This document shows, piece by piece, positions 35,558 through 47,312 of a stretch of DNA of 64,000 nt (position 1 is its first letter; the number at the start of each line of letters is the position of its first letter). Source of the stretch: Staphylococcus roterodami (GTDB lineage: Bacteria; Bacillota; Bacilli; Staphylococcales; Staphylococcaceae); contig CP092781.1 of NCBI GenBank assembly GCA_022493055.1, forward strand, positions 620,001 to 684,000, given 5' to 3'. The position numbers were made by a program, and so were the translations under genes. Under the pieces are notes generated by a model. The model ran no database searches. It was not told where the DNA came from and saw nothing but the letters and a program-made list of their open reading frames with translations.

Positions 35558-36487
35558 TTAAAATAATCTCAAAAGTATGATACCGGATATGATACTTAAC
35601 AAACCAATTGATTTTCTTAATGTCATAGTAATTTTTGGTGAACCAAATAATCCAAAATGATCAATCAATATACCCATTAAAATTTGTCCAAACATACCGA
35701 TCATTGTGGTCAATGCTGCACCTAAGTGGGGCATCAATATAATATTAGCTGTTACAAATGCCATACCAAGAATTCCGCCGACGAAATAAATAGGTTTCAA
35801 ATTACCAAATTGTTCATGTTTTATAGATATTTTTAATGAGCGATTAAGAATAATGGTTAAAATAAATAACGTTATTGTCCCAACTGAAAAAGAAACGAGT
35901 GAAGCGAATGCTGGTGAATGCGTATTGTAGGCAAGGGTACTATTAATGGCAGTTTGAATTGGTGGAAAGAATCCGAATATAAAACCAAGAATTAACCATA
36001 ATATTATATGATTTTGATTTACTAATAATAAGTTGTTTTTATTAAATTGGTTCATTAATATTATCCCGAAAAGTAACAATAAGACTCCAAATGCTTTTAT
36101 AAAATTAAATTCATGGATAGAAGCACCGAATAAGCCAAAAGTATCAATGAGGACACCCATTATAATTTGTCCTGCTACAGTGGCAATAACAGTTAATGTT
36201 GCACCTAACCTTGGCAACAATAATAAATTTCCAGTTAAAAAACTAACACCTAATATTCCGCCAAAAATCCATGTGTAATTATACGTTTGATTACTATAAA
36301 AATGAGTCGTAAACACTTCTGGATTAATTATAATATTTAAAATGATTAAACATAATGTCCCAACTGAAAATGAAATTAATGATGTATAGAAAGGTGATTT
36401 AGTATAAAGTGATAATCTCGAATTAACTGATGTTTGAATAGGGATAAGCATTCCAACAATAATACCTAAAAGATAAAGTAAAAGCAT
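35558..36487 (-). CDS. DMT-type transporter, tandem DUF606 (YdcZ) repeat
   Basis: A 309-residue membrane protein of ten hydrophobic helices made of two DUF606 halves. The halves repeat visibly: IPIQTSVNSRLSLYTKSPFY near residue 17 and PPIQTAINSTLAYNTHSPAF near 175, each followed by SLISFSVGT or SLVSFSVGT. DUF606 proteins belong to the drug/metabolite transporter superfamily; the substrate is unknown. This is a fused form of what is often a pair of small proteins. It is transcribed alone. Confidence 0.85.
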   Translation of the reverse strand: MLLLYLLGIIVGMLIPIQTSVNSRLSLYTKSPFYTSLISFSVGTLCLIILNIIINPEVFTTHFYSNQTYNYTWIFGGILGVSFLTGNLLLLPRLGATLTVIATVAGQIIMGVLIDTFGLFGASIHEFNFIKAFGVLLLLFGIILMNQFNKNNLLLVNQNHIILWLILGFIFGFFPPIQTAINSTLAYNTHSPAFASLVSFSVGTITLFILTIILNRSLKISIKHEQFGNLKPIYFVGGILGMAFVTANIILMPHLGAALTTMIGMFGQILMGILIDHFGLFGSPKITMTLRKSIGLLSIISGIILLRLF

Positions 36488-36589
36488 ATTTGATAAACCA
36501 CTCTTTCTATTTTATAAATGAACGATAAGAATAGCTTACCATTAAAGGGAGAATATACAACTATATTTTAAGAGTAAAATTATTAATAT

Positions 36590-36632
36590 CGAAGAACACC
36601 CCAGACTTTCATTATGAAAATCTAGGGTGTTT
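36590..36632 (-). terminator. hairpin after the DUF2922 gene
   Basis: ACACCCTAGATTTTC pairs with GAAAGTCTGGGGTGT on the minus strand; the T-run after it is poor, so it may be a weak terminator. Confidence 0.5.
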
Positions 36633-36667
36633 ATGTGACGATTTATATTATTTTGTCATCAAAAATG

Positions 36668-36892
36668 CTATTTCTTATCTTCGAATAATACAGTTGTTGT
36701 TTTATCAACAATTTGAGCAGCATGTACTTTTGTAATTGCGCCACTATTAGATTGTAATATGTTTAAACCTACTAAAGCGTTCATACTATCTCGTGCAATT
36801 TGCTCTGTTACGAGATTGTTCAATTGAGGTAATTGTAATTTGACTGGTTTGTCAGATGCAGATTTAAAACTTAATTCAAGCGTTTTAGTCAT
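36668..36892 (-). CDS. DUF2922 family small protein
   Basis: A 74-residue soluble protein of the DUF2922 family, function unknown. MTKTLELSFKSASDKPVKLQ and the middle part read as beta strand, then helix. It pairs with the DUF1659 gene 16 bases upstream; such pairs are common in Firmicutes and suggest a joint role. Ribosome binding site AGGAGG. Confidence 0.8.
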   Translation of the reverse strand: MTKTLELSFKSASDKPVKLQLPQLNNLVTEQIARDSMNALVGLNILQSNSGAITKVHAAQIVDKTTTVLFEDKK

Positions 36893-36908
36893 TAGTTGTG
36901 CCTCCTAG

Positions 36909-37112
36909 TTAAATTGAGAATGATTTGATAACTTCGATATTACTGTAAGATTCGCCAGTAAGTCTTTCGATGATTTTGCTAAATGCTTTGATTTGGTCGT
37001 TTGTTGCTTCAGGGATAATGTTGGCAAATCGACGTTTATATTCTATTTGTTTGCCATTTACGTCCGTTGTTGTCATAGATAAGACAATTGTAATGTGGTT
37101 AGTTTTACTCAT
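36909..37112 (-). CDS. DUF1659 family small protein
   Basis: A 67-residue soluble protein of the DUF1659 family, function unknown. MSKTNHITIVLSMTTTDVNG, then YKRRFANIIPEATNDQIKAF. The start at 37112 follows AAAGGAGGT at good spacing; the in-frame start at 37130 lies before that site. First gene of the small operon with DUF2922. Confidence 0.8.
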   Translation of the reverse strand: MSKTNHITIVLSMTTTDVNGKQIEYKRRFANIIPEATNDQIKAFSKIIERLTGESYSNIEVIKSFSI

Positions 37113-37265
37113 TTTTATACCTCCTTTCACTCTATATATCGAAATGAATTTTAAAAAGGGTTAGTTATTTTATTTATGTTTAAAATCTATAAAAAAGGAA
37201 ATAGTTATATGTGACTAAAATATCGTTTGTTTATGATTAAGACACTTCGAAGTAAGGAGGTAACA

Positions 37266-37826
37266 ATGAATAAAGTAGAGGCAATTAAGAAAAATGAAGA
37301 TATTACCAAAATGTATCAAGTACTCAAACATAAGTCAGAACGGGATTATTTATTTTTTAAGTTAGCAATTCATAGTGGATTAAAAGTAACTGATTTATTG
37401 GGGCTCACAGTTGCACAAGTAAAAATACTTATTGATGATTGTAGGTTATCGGAATTGTGTAAAGCACATTATCATTCGTTGATTAAAATAAAATTACCAG
37501 AATCCTTAGCTAAGGAATTACTGCATTATATTAAGCGGAAAAATTTGTCGGATGAAGATTTTCTATTCCAATCATTACGAACAAATCAAATACTTTCTAG
37601 ACAACAGGCGTATAGAATTATTCACAAGGCTGCAAAAGAAGCTAATATTGAACATGTGGGTTTAACGACGCTCCGTAAGACATTTGCTTTTCACGCATAT
37701 CAAAAGGGAATACCAATAGTGATTATTCAAAAATATTTAGGACATCAATCGACTATAGAAACATTGAATTTTATAGGGATAGAAAATGACTGTGATCACA
37801 GTATTTATATCACATTAAATTTATAA
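37266..37826 (+). CDS. tyrosine-recombinase-like protein with degenerate active site
   Basis: A 186-residue protein with the catalytic-domain fold of tyrosine recombinases and no N-terminal arm domain. [19 protein letters not shown] near residue 40 has Lys where the first catalytic Arg is usual. [15 protein letters not shown] near 135 keeps the second Arg but changes the HxxR pattern. [20 protein letters not shown] keeps GH but has Phe where the nucleophilic Tyr is expected. It is not flanked by att-like repeats and sits 14 bases before mnhA2. AAGGAGGT supports ATG 37266. Probably no longer a recombinase (inference). Confidence 0.82.
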   Translation: MNKVEAIKKNEDITKMYQVLKHKSERDYLFFKLAIHSGLKVTDLLGLTVAQVKILIDDCRLSELCKAHYHSLIKIKLPESLAKELLHYIKRKNLSDEDFLFQSLRTNQILSRQQAYRIIHKAAKEANIEHVGLTTLRKTFAFHAYQKGIPIVIIQKYLGHQSTIETLNFIGIENDCDHSIYITLNL

Positions 37827-37840
37827 AAAGGAGGCAAATA

Positions 37841-40243
37841 ATGAGTTTGGTTTATTTATTAATAGCTATATTAGTTATTATGGCTGTGATTTTAGTAACT
37901 GTTAGTCATCGTTCTATGGCTAACTATACAGGTTATATCGCGCTTATTGCACCTGTTTTATCATCTTTTTACTTTTTAATTCAAATACCATCTGTGATAA
38001 AGCAACAATATATTTCTGTTTCAATACCGTGGCTTACTGCATTAGATATTAATTTAGAATTGCGCTTAGATGGTTTGAGTTTAATGTTTGCGCTTATTAT
38101 TTCAATTATAGGAATCGCTGTTTTCTTCTACGCAACACAGTATTTATCCTCTCGAAAAGATAATTTACCAAGGTTTTATTTTTATTTAACGCTGTTCATG
38201 TTTAGTATGATTGGCATCGTGCTGTCTAATAATACGATAATGATGTATGTATTTTGGGAATTAACGAGTGTGTCGTCATTTCTTTTAATCTCATACTGGT
38301 ATAACAATGGTGACAGTCAATTTGGCGCATTGCAATCATTTATGATTACTGTATTTGGAGGATTAGCATTATTAATTGGCTTTATCATGTTATATATAAT
38401 GACTGGAACAAACACTATATCTGACATATTAGCTCAAGCAGATCATATTAAAAATCATGTGTTATTTATTCCGATGATTTTCATGTTCTTACTAGGAGCT
38501 TTTACAAAGTCTGCACAATTTCCGTTTCACATTTGGTTGCCTAAAGCTATGGCTGCACCAACGCCAGTGAGTGCTTATTTACACTCTGCCACGATGGTTA
38601 AAGCAGGTATATTTTTATTACTTAGATTTACGCCGGTATTAGGGTTAAGTAATTTGTACATATATATTGTGACGATTGTTGGCTTAACGACAATGTTGTT
38701 TGGATCGATAACAGCTTTAAAACAATGGGATTTAAAAGGAATTTTAGCTTATTCTACCATTAGCCAGTTAGGAATGATTATGGCTTTGGTTGGCGTTGGT
38801 GGCGGTTTTGCACAACATCCACATGATGAACTATCTACAATTTATTCATTTACCTTGTTTGCAGCGTTATTTCATTTAATGAACCATGCAATTTTTAAAT
38901 GCGCACTATTCATGGGTGTTGGTATTTTAGATCATGAAGCAGGTTCTAGAGATATTAGAATTTTAAGTGGGATGCGTCATTTATTCCCAAAAATCAATAT
39001 TGTTATGACAATTGCTGCTTTATCTATGGCGGGTGTACCATTCTTAAATGGATTTTTAAGTAAGGAAATGTTTCTAGATGTTTTAACAAAGGCAGGCCAG
39101 TTACCTCAATTTAATTTCGGACTGATGATTATGTTAGTTATGATCGGTGTTATTGCGAGCATATTTACATTCACATATGCGCTTTACATGATTAAAGAAG
39201 TATTCTGGGGAAAGTACGATACGTCAGTTTGTACTAAAAAAAATATACACGAACCTTGGACGTTTAGTTTTCCAGCAATCCTATTAACAGTACTTATACC
39301 TTTAATATTTTTCATTCCAAACATCTTTGGACAATCCATCATTGTACCGGCATTAGGAGCAGTTTCTGGAATAGGACAACAAATTAATCAAATCACTCCA
39401 CATATATCACAATGGCATGGATTTAATTTACCATTCATATTGACGTTAATTATTATTTTAGTTGGACTTATAATGGCGTTGAAAGTTGACTGGAAAAGAA
39501 TTATATCTGGAAAAATACAACAGATTTCAGTTTCAAAAGGGTATGAAATTGTTTATCGACAATTTGAAAAATTTGGTACGAAGACCTTAAAACGAATTAT
39601 GCAAGATCGCTTAAATCAATATATAATCATTACTTTATCTATTTTTATGATTATTATCGGATATGGCTATATCCGTATAGGCTTTCCTAAAGTACATCAA
39701 TTACATGTTTCTGAATTTGGTCCTATGGAAATCATTTTGGCAATCGTTACTGTCATTATAGGTATGTCATTGATTTTTATTCGTCAAAGACTGACGATGG
39801 TAATTTTAAATGGTGTTATAGGTTTTGTTGTAACTTTATTCTTTATCGTTATGAAGGCACCAGATTTAGCATTGACTCAACTTGTAGTTGAAACGATTAC
39901 GACAATATTATTTATTGTTAGCTTTTCAAGGTTGCCAAACGTACCAAGGTCTAAAGTGAATATAAAAAGAGAAACTATCAAAATTGTTGTATCTCTATTG
40001 ATGGCAATTATAGTTGTATCACTTATTTTTATTGCGCAACAAGCAGATGGTCTATCATCGATATCAGATTTTTACCATAAAGCTGATAAATTAACAGGTG
40101 GTAAAAATATTGTAAATGCGATACTAGGTGATTTTAGAGCATTAGATACGCTGTTTGAAGGATTAGTATTGATTATTACTGGACTAGGTATTTACACATT
40201 ATTAAATTATCAAGATCGGAGGGGACAAGATGAAAGAGAATGA
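37841..40243 (+). CDS. mnhA2: Na+/H+ antiporter subunit A2
   Basis: An 800-residue membrane protein with about 20 helices, the largest subunit of the Mrp-type multisubunit cation/proton antiporter. The N-terminal ~500 residues resemble complex I subunit NuoL, with conserved [19 protein letters not shown] near 245 and the Lys of [18 protein letters not shown] near 220. The C-terminal ~200 residues carry the MrpA-specific domain ([20 protein letters not shown]). First gene of mnhA2-G2; the end overlaps mnhB2 by 14 bases. The mnh2 paralogue works in pH and salt homeostasis. Confidence 0.96.
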   Translation: MSLVYLLIAILVIMAVILVTVSHRSMANYTGYIALIAPVLSSFYFLIQIPSVIKQQYISVSIPWLTALDINLELRLDGLSLMFALIISIIGIAVFFYATQYLSSRKDNLPRFYFYLTLFMFSMIGIVLSNNTIMMYVFWELTSVSSFLLISYWYNNGDSQFGALQSFMITVFGGLALLIGFIMLYIMTGTNTISDILAQADHIKNHVLFIPMIFMFLLGAFTKSAQFPFHIWLPKAMAAPTPVSAYLHSATMVKAGIFLLLRFTPVLGLSNLYIYIVTIVGLTTMLFGSITALKQWDLKGILAYSTISQLGMIMALVGVGGGFAQHPHDELSTIYSFTLFAALFHLMNHAIFKCALFMGVGILDHEAGSRDIRILSGMRHLFPKINIVMTIAALSMAGVPFLNGFLSKEMFLDVLTKAGQLPQFNFGLMIMLVMIGVIASIFTFTYALYMIKEVFWGKYDTSVCTKKNIHEPWTFSFPAILLTVLIPLIFFIPNIFGQSIIVPALGAVSGIGQQINQITPHISQWHGFNLPFILTLIIILVGLIMALKVDWKRIISGKIQQISVSKGYEIVYRQFEKFGTKTLKRIMQDRLNQYIIITLSIFMIIIGYGYIRIGFPKVHQLHVSEFGPMEIILAIVTVIIGMSLIFIRQRLTMVILNGVIGFVVTLFFIVMKAPDLALTQLVVETITTILFIVSFSRLPNVPRSKVNIKRETIKIVVSLLMAIIVVSLIFIAQQADGLSSISDFYHKADKLTGGKNIVNAILGDFRALDTLFEGLVLIITGLGIYTLLNYQDRRGQDERE

Positions 40244-40655
40244 TGTTGTATTAAAAACTGTTACTAAACTAGTTGTATTTATATTATTGACTTTCGGATT
40301 CTATGTCTTCTTTGCCGGTCACAATAATCCAGGTGGCGGTTTTATTGGTGGATTGATATTTAGTTCAGCATTTATATTAATGTTTCTTGCATTTGATGTT
40401 GATGAAGTTTTAAAAAGTTTGCCAATTGATTTCAGAGTATTAATGATAGTTGGAGCATTGGTATCTTCTATGACAGCTATTATACCGACATTTTTTGGAA
40501 AGCCATTCTTATCTCAATATGAAACAACCTGGGCGCTTCCTATTTTAGGACAAATCCATGTGTCTACAATAACGCTATTTGAATTAGGCATATTATTCTC
40601 TGTAGTCGGTGTTATTGTCACTGTAATGTTGTCACTTAGTGGAGGTAGGTCATGA
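40230..40655 (+). CDS. mnhB2: Na+/H+ antiporter subunit B2
   Basis: A 141-residue MrpB-type subunit with four hydrophobic helices and the family motif [19 protein letters not shown] near residue 30. It overlaps mnhA2 upstream and mnhC2 downstream (four bases), so translation is coupled. GGAGGGGACAAG inside the mnhA2 end gives the ribosome binding site. Confidence 0.95.
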   Translation: MKENDVVLKTVTKLVVFILLTFGFYVFFAGHNNPGGGFIGGLIFSSAFILMFLAFDVDEVLKSLPIDFRVLMIVGALVSSMTAIIPTFFGKPFLSQYETTWALPILGQIHVSTITLFELGILFSVVGVIVTVMLSLSGGRS

Positions 40656-40996
40656 ATTTAATATTATTATTAGTTATAGGATTTTTAGTGTTTATTGGAA
40701 CATACATGATTTTATCTATTAATTTAATACGTATTGTCATTGGTATATCAATTTACACGCATGCAGGCAATTTAATTATTATGAGTATGGGGACTTACGG
40801 TTCTAACAAATCTGAGCCACTGATTACAAGTGGAAATCAATTATTTGTAGATCCATTACTGCAAGCAATTGTACTTACTGCGATTGTTATTGGATTTGGT
40901 ATGACTGCCTTTTTACTTGTGCTTGTTTACAGAACGTACAGAGTAACGAAAGAAGATGAAATTGATGGTTTAAGGGGGGATGACGATGCTAAGTAA
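40652..40996 (+). CDS. mnhC2: Na+/H+ antiporter subunit C2
   Basis: A 114-residue MrpC-type subunit with three helices, similar to complex I subunit Nuo[21 protein letters not shown] near residue 25 and [20 protein letters not shown] near 70 are the family blocks; the second holds the shared glutamine/alanine helix turn. It overlaps both neighbours. Confidence 0.95.
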   Translation: MNLILLLVIGFLVFIGTYMILSINLIRIVIGISIYTHAGNLIIMSMGTYGSNKSEPLITSGNQLFVDPLLQAIVLTAIVIGFGMTAFLLVLVYRTYRVTKEDEIDGLRGDDDAK

Positions 40997-42482
40997 TGCA
41001 CTGATTTTACCGATGTTATTACCATTTCTATGTGCTTTGATTCTTGTATTTTTAAAAAGCAATGACAGGATATCAAAATATTTGTATCTTAGTACGATGA
41101 CCGTTACAACATTGATTTCATTAATATTATTAATTTATGTTCAAAATCATCGACCGATTACATTAGATTTTGGCGGTTGGACGGCACCGTTTGGCATACA
41201 ATTTTTAGGAGACTCTTTAAGTTTAATTATGGTTACTACCGCTTCTTTTGTCATTACATTAATCATGGCTTACGGATTTGGTCGTGGAGAACAGAAAGCA
41301 AATCGTTATCACTTACCATCTTTTATATTGTTTTTAAGTGTAGGTGTGATTGGATCATTTCTAACATCTGATTTATTTAATTTATATGTCATGTTTGAAA
41401 TTATGTTACTCGCTTCATTTGTATTAATTACACTTGGACAATCTGTTGAGCAATTAAGGGCAGCTATTATCTACGTCGTATTAAACATTATCGGTTCATG
41501 GTTGTTTTTATTAGGAATAGGCTTGTTATATAAGACTGTAGGCACACTTAACTTTTCGCATATTGCTTTACGCTTAAATGAAATGGGTGATAATAAAACA
41601 GTAACGATGATTTCGCTTATCTTTTTAGTCGCATTTAGTAGTAAAGCAGCACTTGTTTTATTTATGTGGTTACCTAAAGCATATGCGGTGTTAAATACTG
41701 AATTAGCGGCATTGTTTGCAGCTTTAATGACTAAAGTTGGTGCCTATGCATTGATTCGTTTCTTTACATTAATATTTGATCAACATAATAATTTGATACA
41801 TCCATTAATAGCTGTTATGGCTTCGATAACAATGATTATAGGTGCCATAGGGGTTTTAGCATATAAAGACATTAAAAAGATTGCAGCATACCAAGTCGTT
41901 ATTTCTATAGGATTTATCATTTTGGGTTTAGGGACAAATACGTTTGCTGGTATTAACGGTGCCATCTTTTATTTAGTAAACGACATTGTTGTAAAGACAT
42001 TACTGTTCTTTATTATTGGTAGCTTAGTTTACATTACAGGTCTTCGCCAATATCAATATCTAAACGGTTTAGCTAGAAAAGAACCCTTTTTTGGTGTTGC
42101 ATTTATTGTAATGATATTTGCAATTGGTGGCGTACCTCCGTTTAGTGGATTCCCAGGAAAAATACTTATTTTCCAAGGTGCATTGCAAAATGGTAATTAT
42201 GTAGGACTAAGTTTGATGATTATTACGAGCTTAATTGCTATGTACAGTTTGTTTAGAATTTTATTTTATATGTATTTTGGAGATAAAGACGGCGAAGAAG
42301 TTCGTTTTAAGAAAATACCGAAATATCGTAAAGGTATACTTAGTATTTTAGTCTTTGCTGTAATTGCTATCGGAATAGCTGCACCAATACTATTAAAAAT
42401 TACAAATGATGCAACGGAACTTAATACAAATGACCAATTATATCATCAACTTGTTAATCCGCATTTGAAAGGAGAGGACTAA
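40986..42482 (+). CDS. mnhD2: Na+/H+ antiporter subunit D2
   Basis: A 498-residue MrpD-type subunit, homologous to NuoM/N, with about 14 helices. [20 protein letters not shown] near residue 135 carries the conserved Glu, and [20 protein letters not shown] near 220 the conserved Lys. I place the start at ATG 40986, since AAGGGGGG lies six bases before it and the in-frame ATG at 40980 is too near. It appears about 10 percent different from the S. aureus protein I remember. Confidence 0.95.
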   Translation: MLSNALILPMLLPFLCALILVFLKSNDRISKYLYLSTMTVTTLISLILLIYVQNHRPITLDFGGWTAPFGIQFLGDSLSLIMVTTASFVITLIMAYGFGRGEQKANRYHLPSFILFLSVGVIGSFLTSDLFNLYVMFEIMLLASFVLITLGQSVEQLRAAIIYVVLNIIGSWLFLLGIGLLYKTVGTLNFSHIALRLNEMGDNKTVTMISLIFLVAFSSKAALVLFMWLPKAYAVLNTELAALFAALMTKVGAYALIRFFTLIFDQHNNLIHPLIAVMASITMIIGAIGVLAYKDIKKIAAYQVVISIGFIILGLGTNTFAGINGAIFYLVNDIVVKTLLFFIIGSLVYITGLRQYQYLNGLARKEPFFGVAFIVMIFAIGGVPPFSGFPGKILIFQGALQNGNYVGLSLMIITSLIAMYSLFRILFYMYFGDKDGEEVRFKKIPKYRKGILSILVFAVIAIGIAAPILLKITNDATELNTNDQLYHQLVNPHLKGED

Positions 42483-43238
<756 letters not shown>

Positions 43239-43264
<26 letters not shown>

Positions 43265-43679
43265 TCTTATTGCCGCTGTGATGTTGTTGCTAGGTAGCAT
43301 TATTGCGCTTATTAGTGCAATAGGAATTGTGAAGTTCCAAGACGTATTCTTAAGAAGTCACGCTGCTACTAAAAGTTCAACGTTATCTGTATTACTAACG
43401 TTAATAGGTGTATTCATTTATTTTATTGTGAATACAGGTTTTTTCAGTGTAAGGTTAATACTCTCTCTTGTTTTTATAAATTTAACTTCACCTGTAGGCA
43501 TGCATTTAGTAGCTCGAGCCGCATATCGAAATGGGGCTTACATGTATAGAAAAAATGATGACCAAACACCCACTTCAATACTTTTAAGTTATAATGAACA
43601 AAATTCTAGCGACGCATTAAAAGCTCGGGCACAAAAAAGAGAAGCACATCGAAAAACTTGGTACCTAAAAGACCGATAG
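43239..43679 (+). CDS. mnhG2: Na+/H+ antiporter subunit G2
   Basis: A 146-residue MrpG-type subunit with three helices and a charged cytoplasmic tail. [20 protein letters not shown] near residue 29 is the family motif. ATG 43239 follows GGTGGGGGG at nine bases; an upstream in-frame start at 43218 would begin before it. Last gene of the operon; a hairpin follows. Confidence 0.94.
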
Positions 43680-43741
43680 ACCGATGAATATAGTGAAAAG
43701 ATAGTTAATCCCATTTTTAACATTAAAATAAATAATTAAAT

Positions 43742-43786
43742 GAGCACTTTGAGACATGTATTGTTTTGTCGAAGTGCTCATTTTGT
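43742..43786 (+). terminator. terminator of the mnh2 operon
   Basis: GAGCACTTTGAGACA pairs with TGTCGAAGTGCTC, followed by ATTTTG. The remaining 43787-44019 is AT-rich; I see no further feature there apart from the ribosome binding site GAGAGGTGA of the next gene. Confidence 0.75.
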
Positions 43787-44019
43787 TAATTAATCACTCT
43801 TAAAGATACGATACACAGAAAGCAAGATGTTTATTTATTCAAACAATTAGTGATAAAATAAAATTAAATAATTGCAAATTTGAGTACTGCAATCGTAGAA
43901 CAAAATCTATATTAAAGTACTTTCGTGGTCGTTAATTAAATTTATCCTCAAAAGTATTATTACAACGAGATGTGATACTTAATTTTCAATTAAACAATAC
44001 TTTTTAGAGAGGTGAAAGT

Positions 44020-46062
44020 TTGGAAATATTTGAAACAATACTTATATTTATAGCTGTTGTGATACTAAGTTCTTTCGTCCATACTTTCATACCTAAAGTA
44101 CCCCTAGCATTTATACAAATTTTCTTGGGCATGTTACTATTTATTACCCCAATCCCTGTTCAATTTAATTTTGATTCTGAATTATTTATGGTAACAATGA
44201 TTGCGCCTTTGTTATTTGTAGAAGGTGTTAATGTATCTAGAGTACATTTAAGAAAGTACATTAAACCAGTAATGATGATGGCATTAGGTTTAGTAATCAC
44301 TACTGTCATAGGTGTTGGCTTATTTATACATTGGATATGGCCAGATTTACCTATTGGGGCAGCATTTGCAATTGCAGCAATACTTTGTCCTACCGATGCA
44401 GTAGCTGTACAAGCAATCACTAAAGGAAAAGTATTGCCAAAAGGCGCAATGACTATCCTTGAAGGTGAATCATTATTAAACGATGCTGCTGGTATCATTT
44501 CTTTTAAAATAGCTGTTGGCGTATTAGTAACAGGTGCATTTTCACTTGTAGATGCAGTGCAGTTATTTTTAGTTGCATCATTAGGTGGTGCAGTCATTGG
44601 TTTGCTTATAGGTATGGCATTAGTAAGATTCCGATTGACATTGATGCGTCGAGGATATGAAAACATTAATATGTTTACGATCATTCAATTGTTAACACCG
44701 TTCGTTACATATTTAATTGCTGAATTATTCCATGCATCAGGTATTATTGCAGCAGTAGTTGCTGGTCTAGTTCATGGATTTGAACGAGATAGAATTATGC
44801 AAGTACGTACACAATTACAAATGAGTTACAATCATACGTGGAATATTTTAGGCTATGTTTTGAATGGCTTTGTATTTTCAATACTAGGTTTTTTAGTTCC
44901 TGAAGTTGTCATTAAAATTATTAAAACAGAACCACACAATTTGATCTTTTTAATTGGTATAACAATTGTTGTTGCATTAGCCGTATACTTATTTAGATTT
45001 GTTTGGGTTTATGTCTTATATCCATATTTTTATTTAGCCATCAGTCCATTCCAAAAAATGATGTCTAAAAATGATGATGATAATCCAACGACTGAGAAAC
45101 CACCAAAGCGTAGTTTATATGCTTTAATTATGACTTTATGTGGTGTGCATGGGACAATTTCATTAGCAATTGCCTTAACATTACCGTACTTTTTAGCTGG
45201 ACATCATGCGTTTACTTATCGAAATGACTTATTGTTTATAGCATCAGGAATGGTAATCATTAGTTTAGTAGTTGCACAAGTCTTGTTACCAATGTTAACA
45301 AAACCAGCACCTAAAACTGTTATTGGTAATATGTCATTTAAAGTCGCTAGAATTTATATACTCGAACATGTTATTGACTACTTAAACCAGAAATCAACAT
45401 TTGAAACAAGTTATAAATATGGCAATGTCATAAAAGAGTATCATGATAAGTTAGCATTTTTAAAAACAGTAGAAAAAGATGATGAAAACTCAAAAGAATT
45501 AGAACGATTGCAAAAAATTGCATTTAATGTTGAAACGAAAACGCTAGAATCTTTAGTAGATGAAGGACAAATCACAAATAGTGTACTTGAAAACTATATG
45601 CGTTATGCAGAAAGAACACAGGTATATAGACAAGCGTCATTAATTAGAAGAATGATAGTGTTATTACGTGGTGCATTATTGAAACGACGAGTTCAAACGA
45701 AAGTCAACTCTGCTTCTTCGTTAAGTGTTACGGATAACTTAATGGAATTAAATAAAATCAATAAGTTAGTTCATTATAATGTTGTTAGTCGATTATCTAA
45801 AGAGACGACGAAAGATAATACACTTGAAGTAGGGATGGTTTGTGATGGTTATTTAATGAGAATTGAAAATTTAACGCCATCTAATTTCTTTAACTCAGCA
45901 AGTGAAGATACAATCACTAAAATTAAATTAAATGCTTTAAGAGAACAACGTCGCATTTTACGTGAATTGATTGATACAGATGAAGTATCTGAAGGTACTG
46001 CTTTGAAATTAAGAGAGGCAATCAATTACGATGAAATGGTTATTGTAGATAGCATGACATAG
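44020..46062 (+). CDS. CPA1-family Na+/H+ antiporter
   Basis: A 680-residue monovalent cation/proton antiporter of the CPA1 (NhaP-like) family. About twelve helices fill the first ~430 residues; LEGESLLNDAAGIISFKIAV near residue 148 holds the ND pair of the ion site, and CPTDAVAVQAITKGKVLP near 124 the conserved discontinuous helix. The last ~230 residues are a soluble, mostly helical cytoplasmic domain. TTG start with GAGAGGTGA. It lies directly after mnh2, so two unrelated sodium/proton systems adjoin; whether they share control is unknown. Confidence 0.93.
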   Translation: MEIFETILIFIAVVILSSFVHTFIPKVPLAFIQIFLGMLLFITPIPVQFNFDSELFMVTMIAPLLFVEGVNVSRVHLRKYIKPVMMMALGLVITTVIGVGLFIHWIWPDLPIGAAFAIAAILCPTDAVAVQAITKGKVLPKGAMTILEGESLLNDAAGIISFKIAVGVLVTGAFSLVDAVQLFLVASLGGAVIGLLIGMALVRFRLTLMRRGYENINMFTIIQLLTPFVTYLIAELFHASGIIAAVVAGLVHGFERDRIMQVRTQLQMSYNHTWNILGYVLNGFVFSILGFLVPEVVIKIIKTEPHNLIFLIGITIVVALAVYLFRFVWVYVLYPYFYLAISPFQKMMSKNDDDNPTTEKPPKRSLYALIMTLCGVHGTISLAIALTLPYFLAGHHAFTYRNDLLFIASGMVIISLVVAQVLLPMLTKPAPKTVIGNMSFKVARIYILEHVIDYLNQKSTFETSYKYGNVIKEYHDKLAFLKTVEKDDENSKELERLQKIAFNVETKTLESLVDEGQITNSVLENYMRYAERTQVYRQASLIRRMIVLLRGALLKRRVQTKVNSASSLSVTDNLMELNKINKLVHYNVVSRLSKETTKDNTLEVGMVCDGYLMRIENLTPSNFFNSASEDTITKIKLNALREQRRILRELIDTDEVSEGTALKLREAINYDEMVIVDSMT

Positions 46063-46065
46063 TTG

Positions 46066-46113
46066 AAAAAAGGCATGATGAAAAATTAGTTTGTTTTTCA
46101 TCATGCCTTTTTT
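46066..46113. terminator. bidirectional terminator
   Basis: AAAAAAGGCATGATGAAAAA pairs perfectly with TTTTTCATCATGCCTTTTTT; it serves the antiporter gene and the converging MFS gene. Confidence 0.88.
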
Positions 46114-46154
46114 AAATGAATTATGATTACGCGTTATAATTCGCTTATGAGTAA

Positions 46155-47309
46155 TTACTTAGTTGTTGTTTCGCTATGAACAGCTATTTTTAATAAGATA
46201 GATGAAACCATTGCCAATAAAATAGCAACAACAATTGATAAGTTGAACTGATTATCGATAGAGAATAATATACCACCAATTAATGATCCTAATCCGATTC
46301 CTAAATTTAATATCGAAATATCATAGCTCAATATTTGACTTGGATCGCCTTTTAAAAATTTAAGTAAAGCATACTGTACTGTTGGATTTGTTCCCCAATG
46401 AAATAAATTCCATGTAAATATAGACAAAATTAAAAGTATGACATTTTGTCCAGTAAATAAGATGACCGTAATAGAAATAATATAGACAATTATAATTATA
46501 TTTCCCGCAATCCGGTAGCCTTTCTTTTCAGCTAAATTATTTCCTAATTTTGAACCTAGAACACCTGCTACACCTGAGAAAAATAAACATAAACTTACTA
46601 TCCAGATGCTATGACCTTTACTTTTAACTAAAGGCTCTATATATGTAAACAACATGCTATTAGAAATCATCATGATTAATAAAAAGCTCAACATGATTAA
46701 TATGCCTCTGAAATTTACTAATTGGTATTTAGATTGATTAGTAACACTATAATGTGATTTATTCGGAATAAATAGCATTACACCTAAAAGACATAAAAAG
46801 GTGATGATTGTAATGATATAAAACGGAATCTTCCAATTGTAATGTGAAGCAATTAATGTTCCTATAGGTATACCTAGTATATTTGCTGCACTAAAGCCTA
46901 CGTATATGTTAGCGATAACTGATGCTTTGTATTCTTCTGGAACAATATTTGCCCCAGTAGACATTAATTTCACAGTGATTAATGAAGCAATGCCTGCCAT
47001 AATGATTCTAACAATACATAGGAAGAAATAATTAGTCATTACAGTTGTGAGCATACTAAAAATAATAAAAAGTATTAAACAGGACACTAATAATTTTTTA
47101 TCATTAATATGACTAGTTGCTTTTGTTAAAATAGGGCTTAAAATTGAAAAAGCAACAGCATACAATGTTACCAGCTGACCTATTAAGGCATTACTTACAT
47201 GGAATTCTTTACTCATTTCATTTAACATTCCTACAACAATCAAGTCTGAAACACCAACAATAAACATTGTCAAAAAACCAATCAAAGTTACAATTTTAGT
47301 ATCTGACAT
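46155..47309 (-). CDS. MFS transporter (DHA1 type)
   Basis: A 384-residue twelve-helix major facilitator. GFLTMFIVGVSDLIVVGMLN and NALIGQLVTLYAVAFSILSP near residue 40 are typical of the DHA1 (drug:H+ antiporter, sugar-efflux-like) group. The substrate cannot be read. It is the last gene of a three-gene minus-strand operon; its ribosome binding site GAGGAG is formed by the end of the HAD gene three bases upstream. Next to a YqcI/YcgG-like oxidase and an HAD enzyme it could export their product (inference). Confidence 0.88.
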   Translation of the reverse strand: MSDTKIVTLIGFLTMFIVGVSDLIVVGMLNEMSKEFHVSNALIGQLVTLYAVAFSILSPILTKATSHINDKKLLVSCLILFIIFSMLTTVMTNYFFLCIVRIIMAGIASLITVKLMSTGANIVPEEYKASVIANIYVGFSAANILGIPIGTLIASHYNWKIPFYIITIITFLCLLGVMLFIPNKSHYSVTNQSKYQLVNFRGILIMLSFLLIMMISNSMLFTYIEPLVKSKGHSIWIVSLCLFFSGVAGVLGSKLGNNLAEKKGYRIAGNIIIIVYIISITVILFTGQNVILLILSIFTWNLFHWGTNPTVQYALLKFLKGDPSQILSYDISILNLGIGLGSLIGGILFSIDNQFNLSIVVAILLAMVSSILLKIAVHSETTTK

Positions 47310-47312
47310 ATA

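Noticed and set aside
37266..37826. Integrase of a prophage or island
   Set aside because: No att-like direct repeats, no phage genes and a degenerate active site; the neighbours are core genes.
44160..44684. 174-codon open frame opposite to the CPA1 antiporter
   Set aside because: It is a shadow of a strongly coding sequence, with no ribosome binding site and no recognisable protein features.
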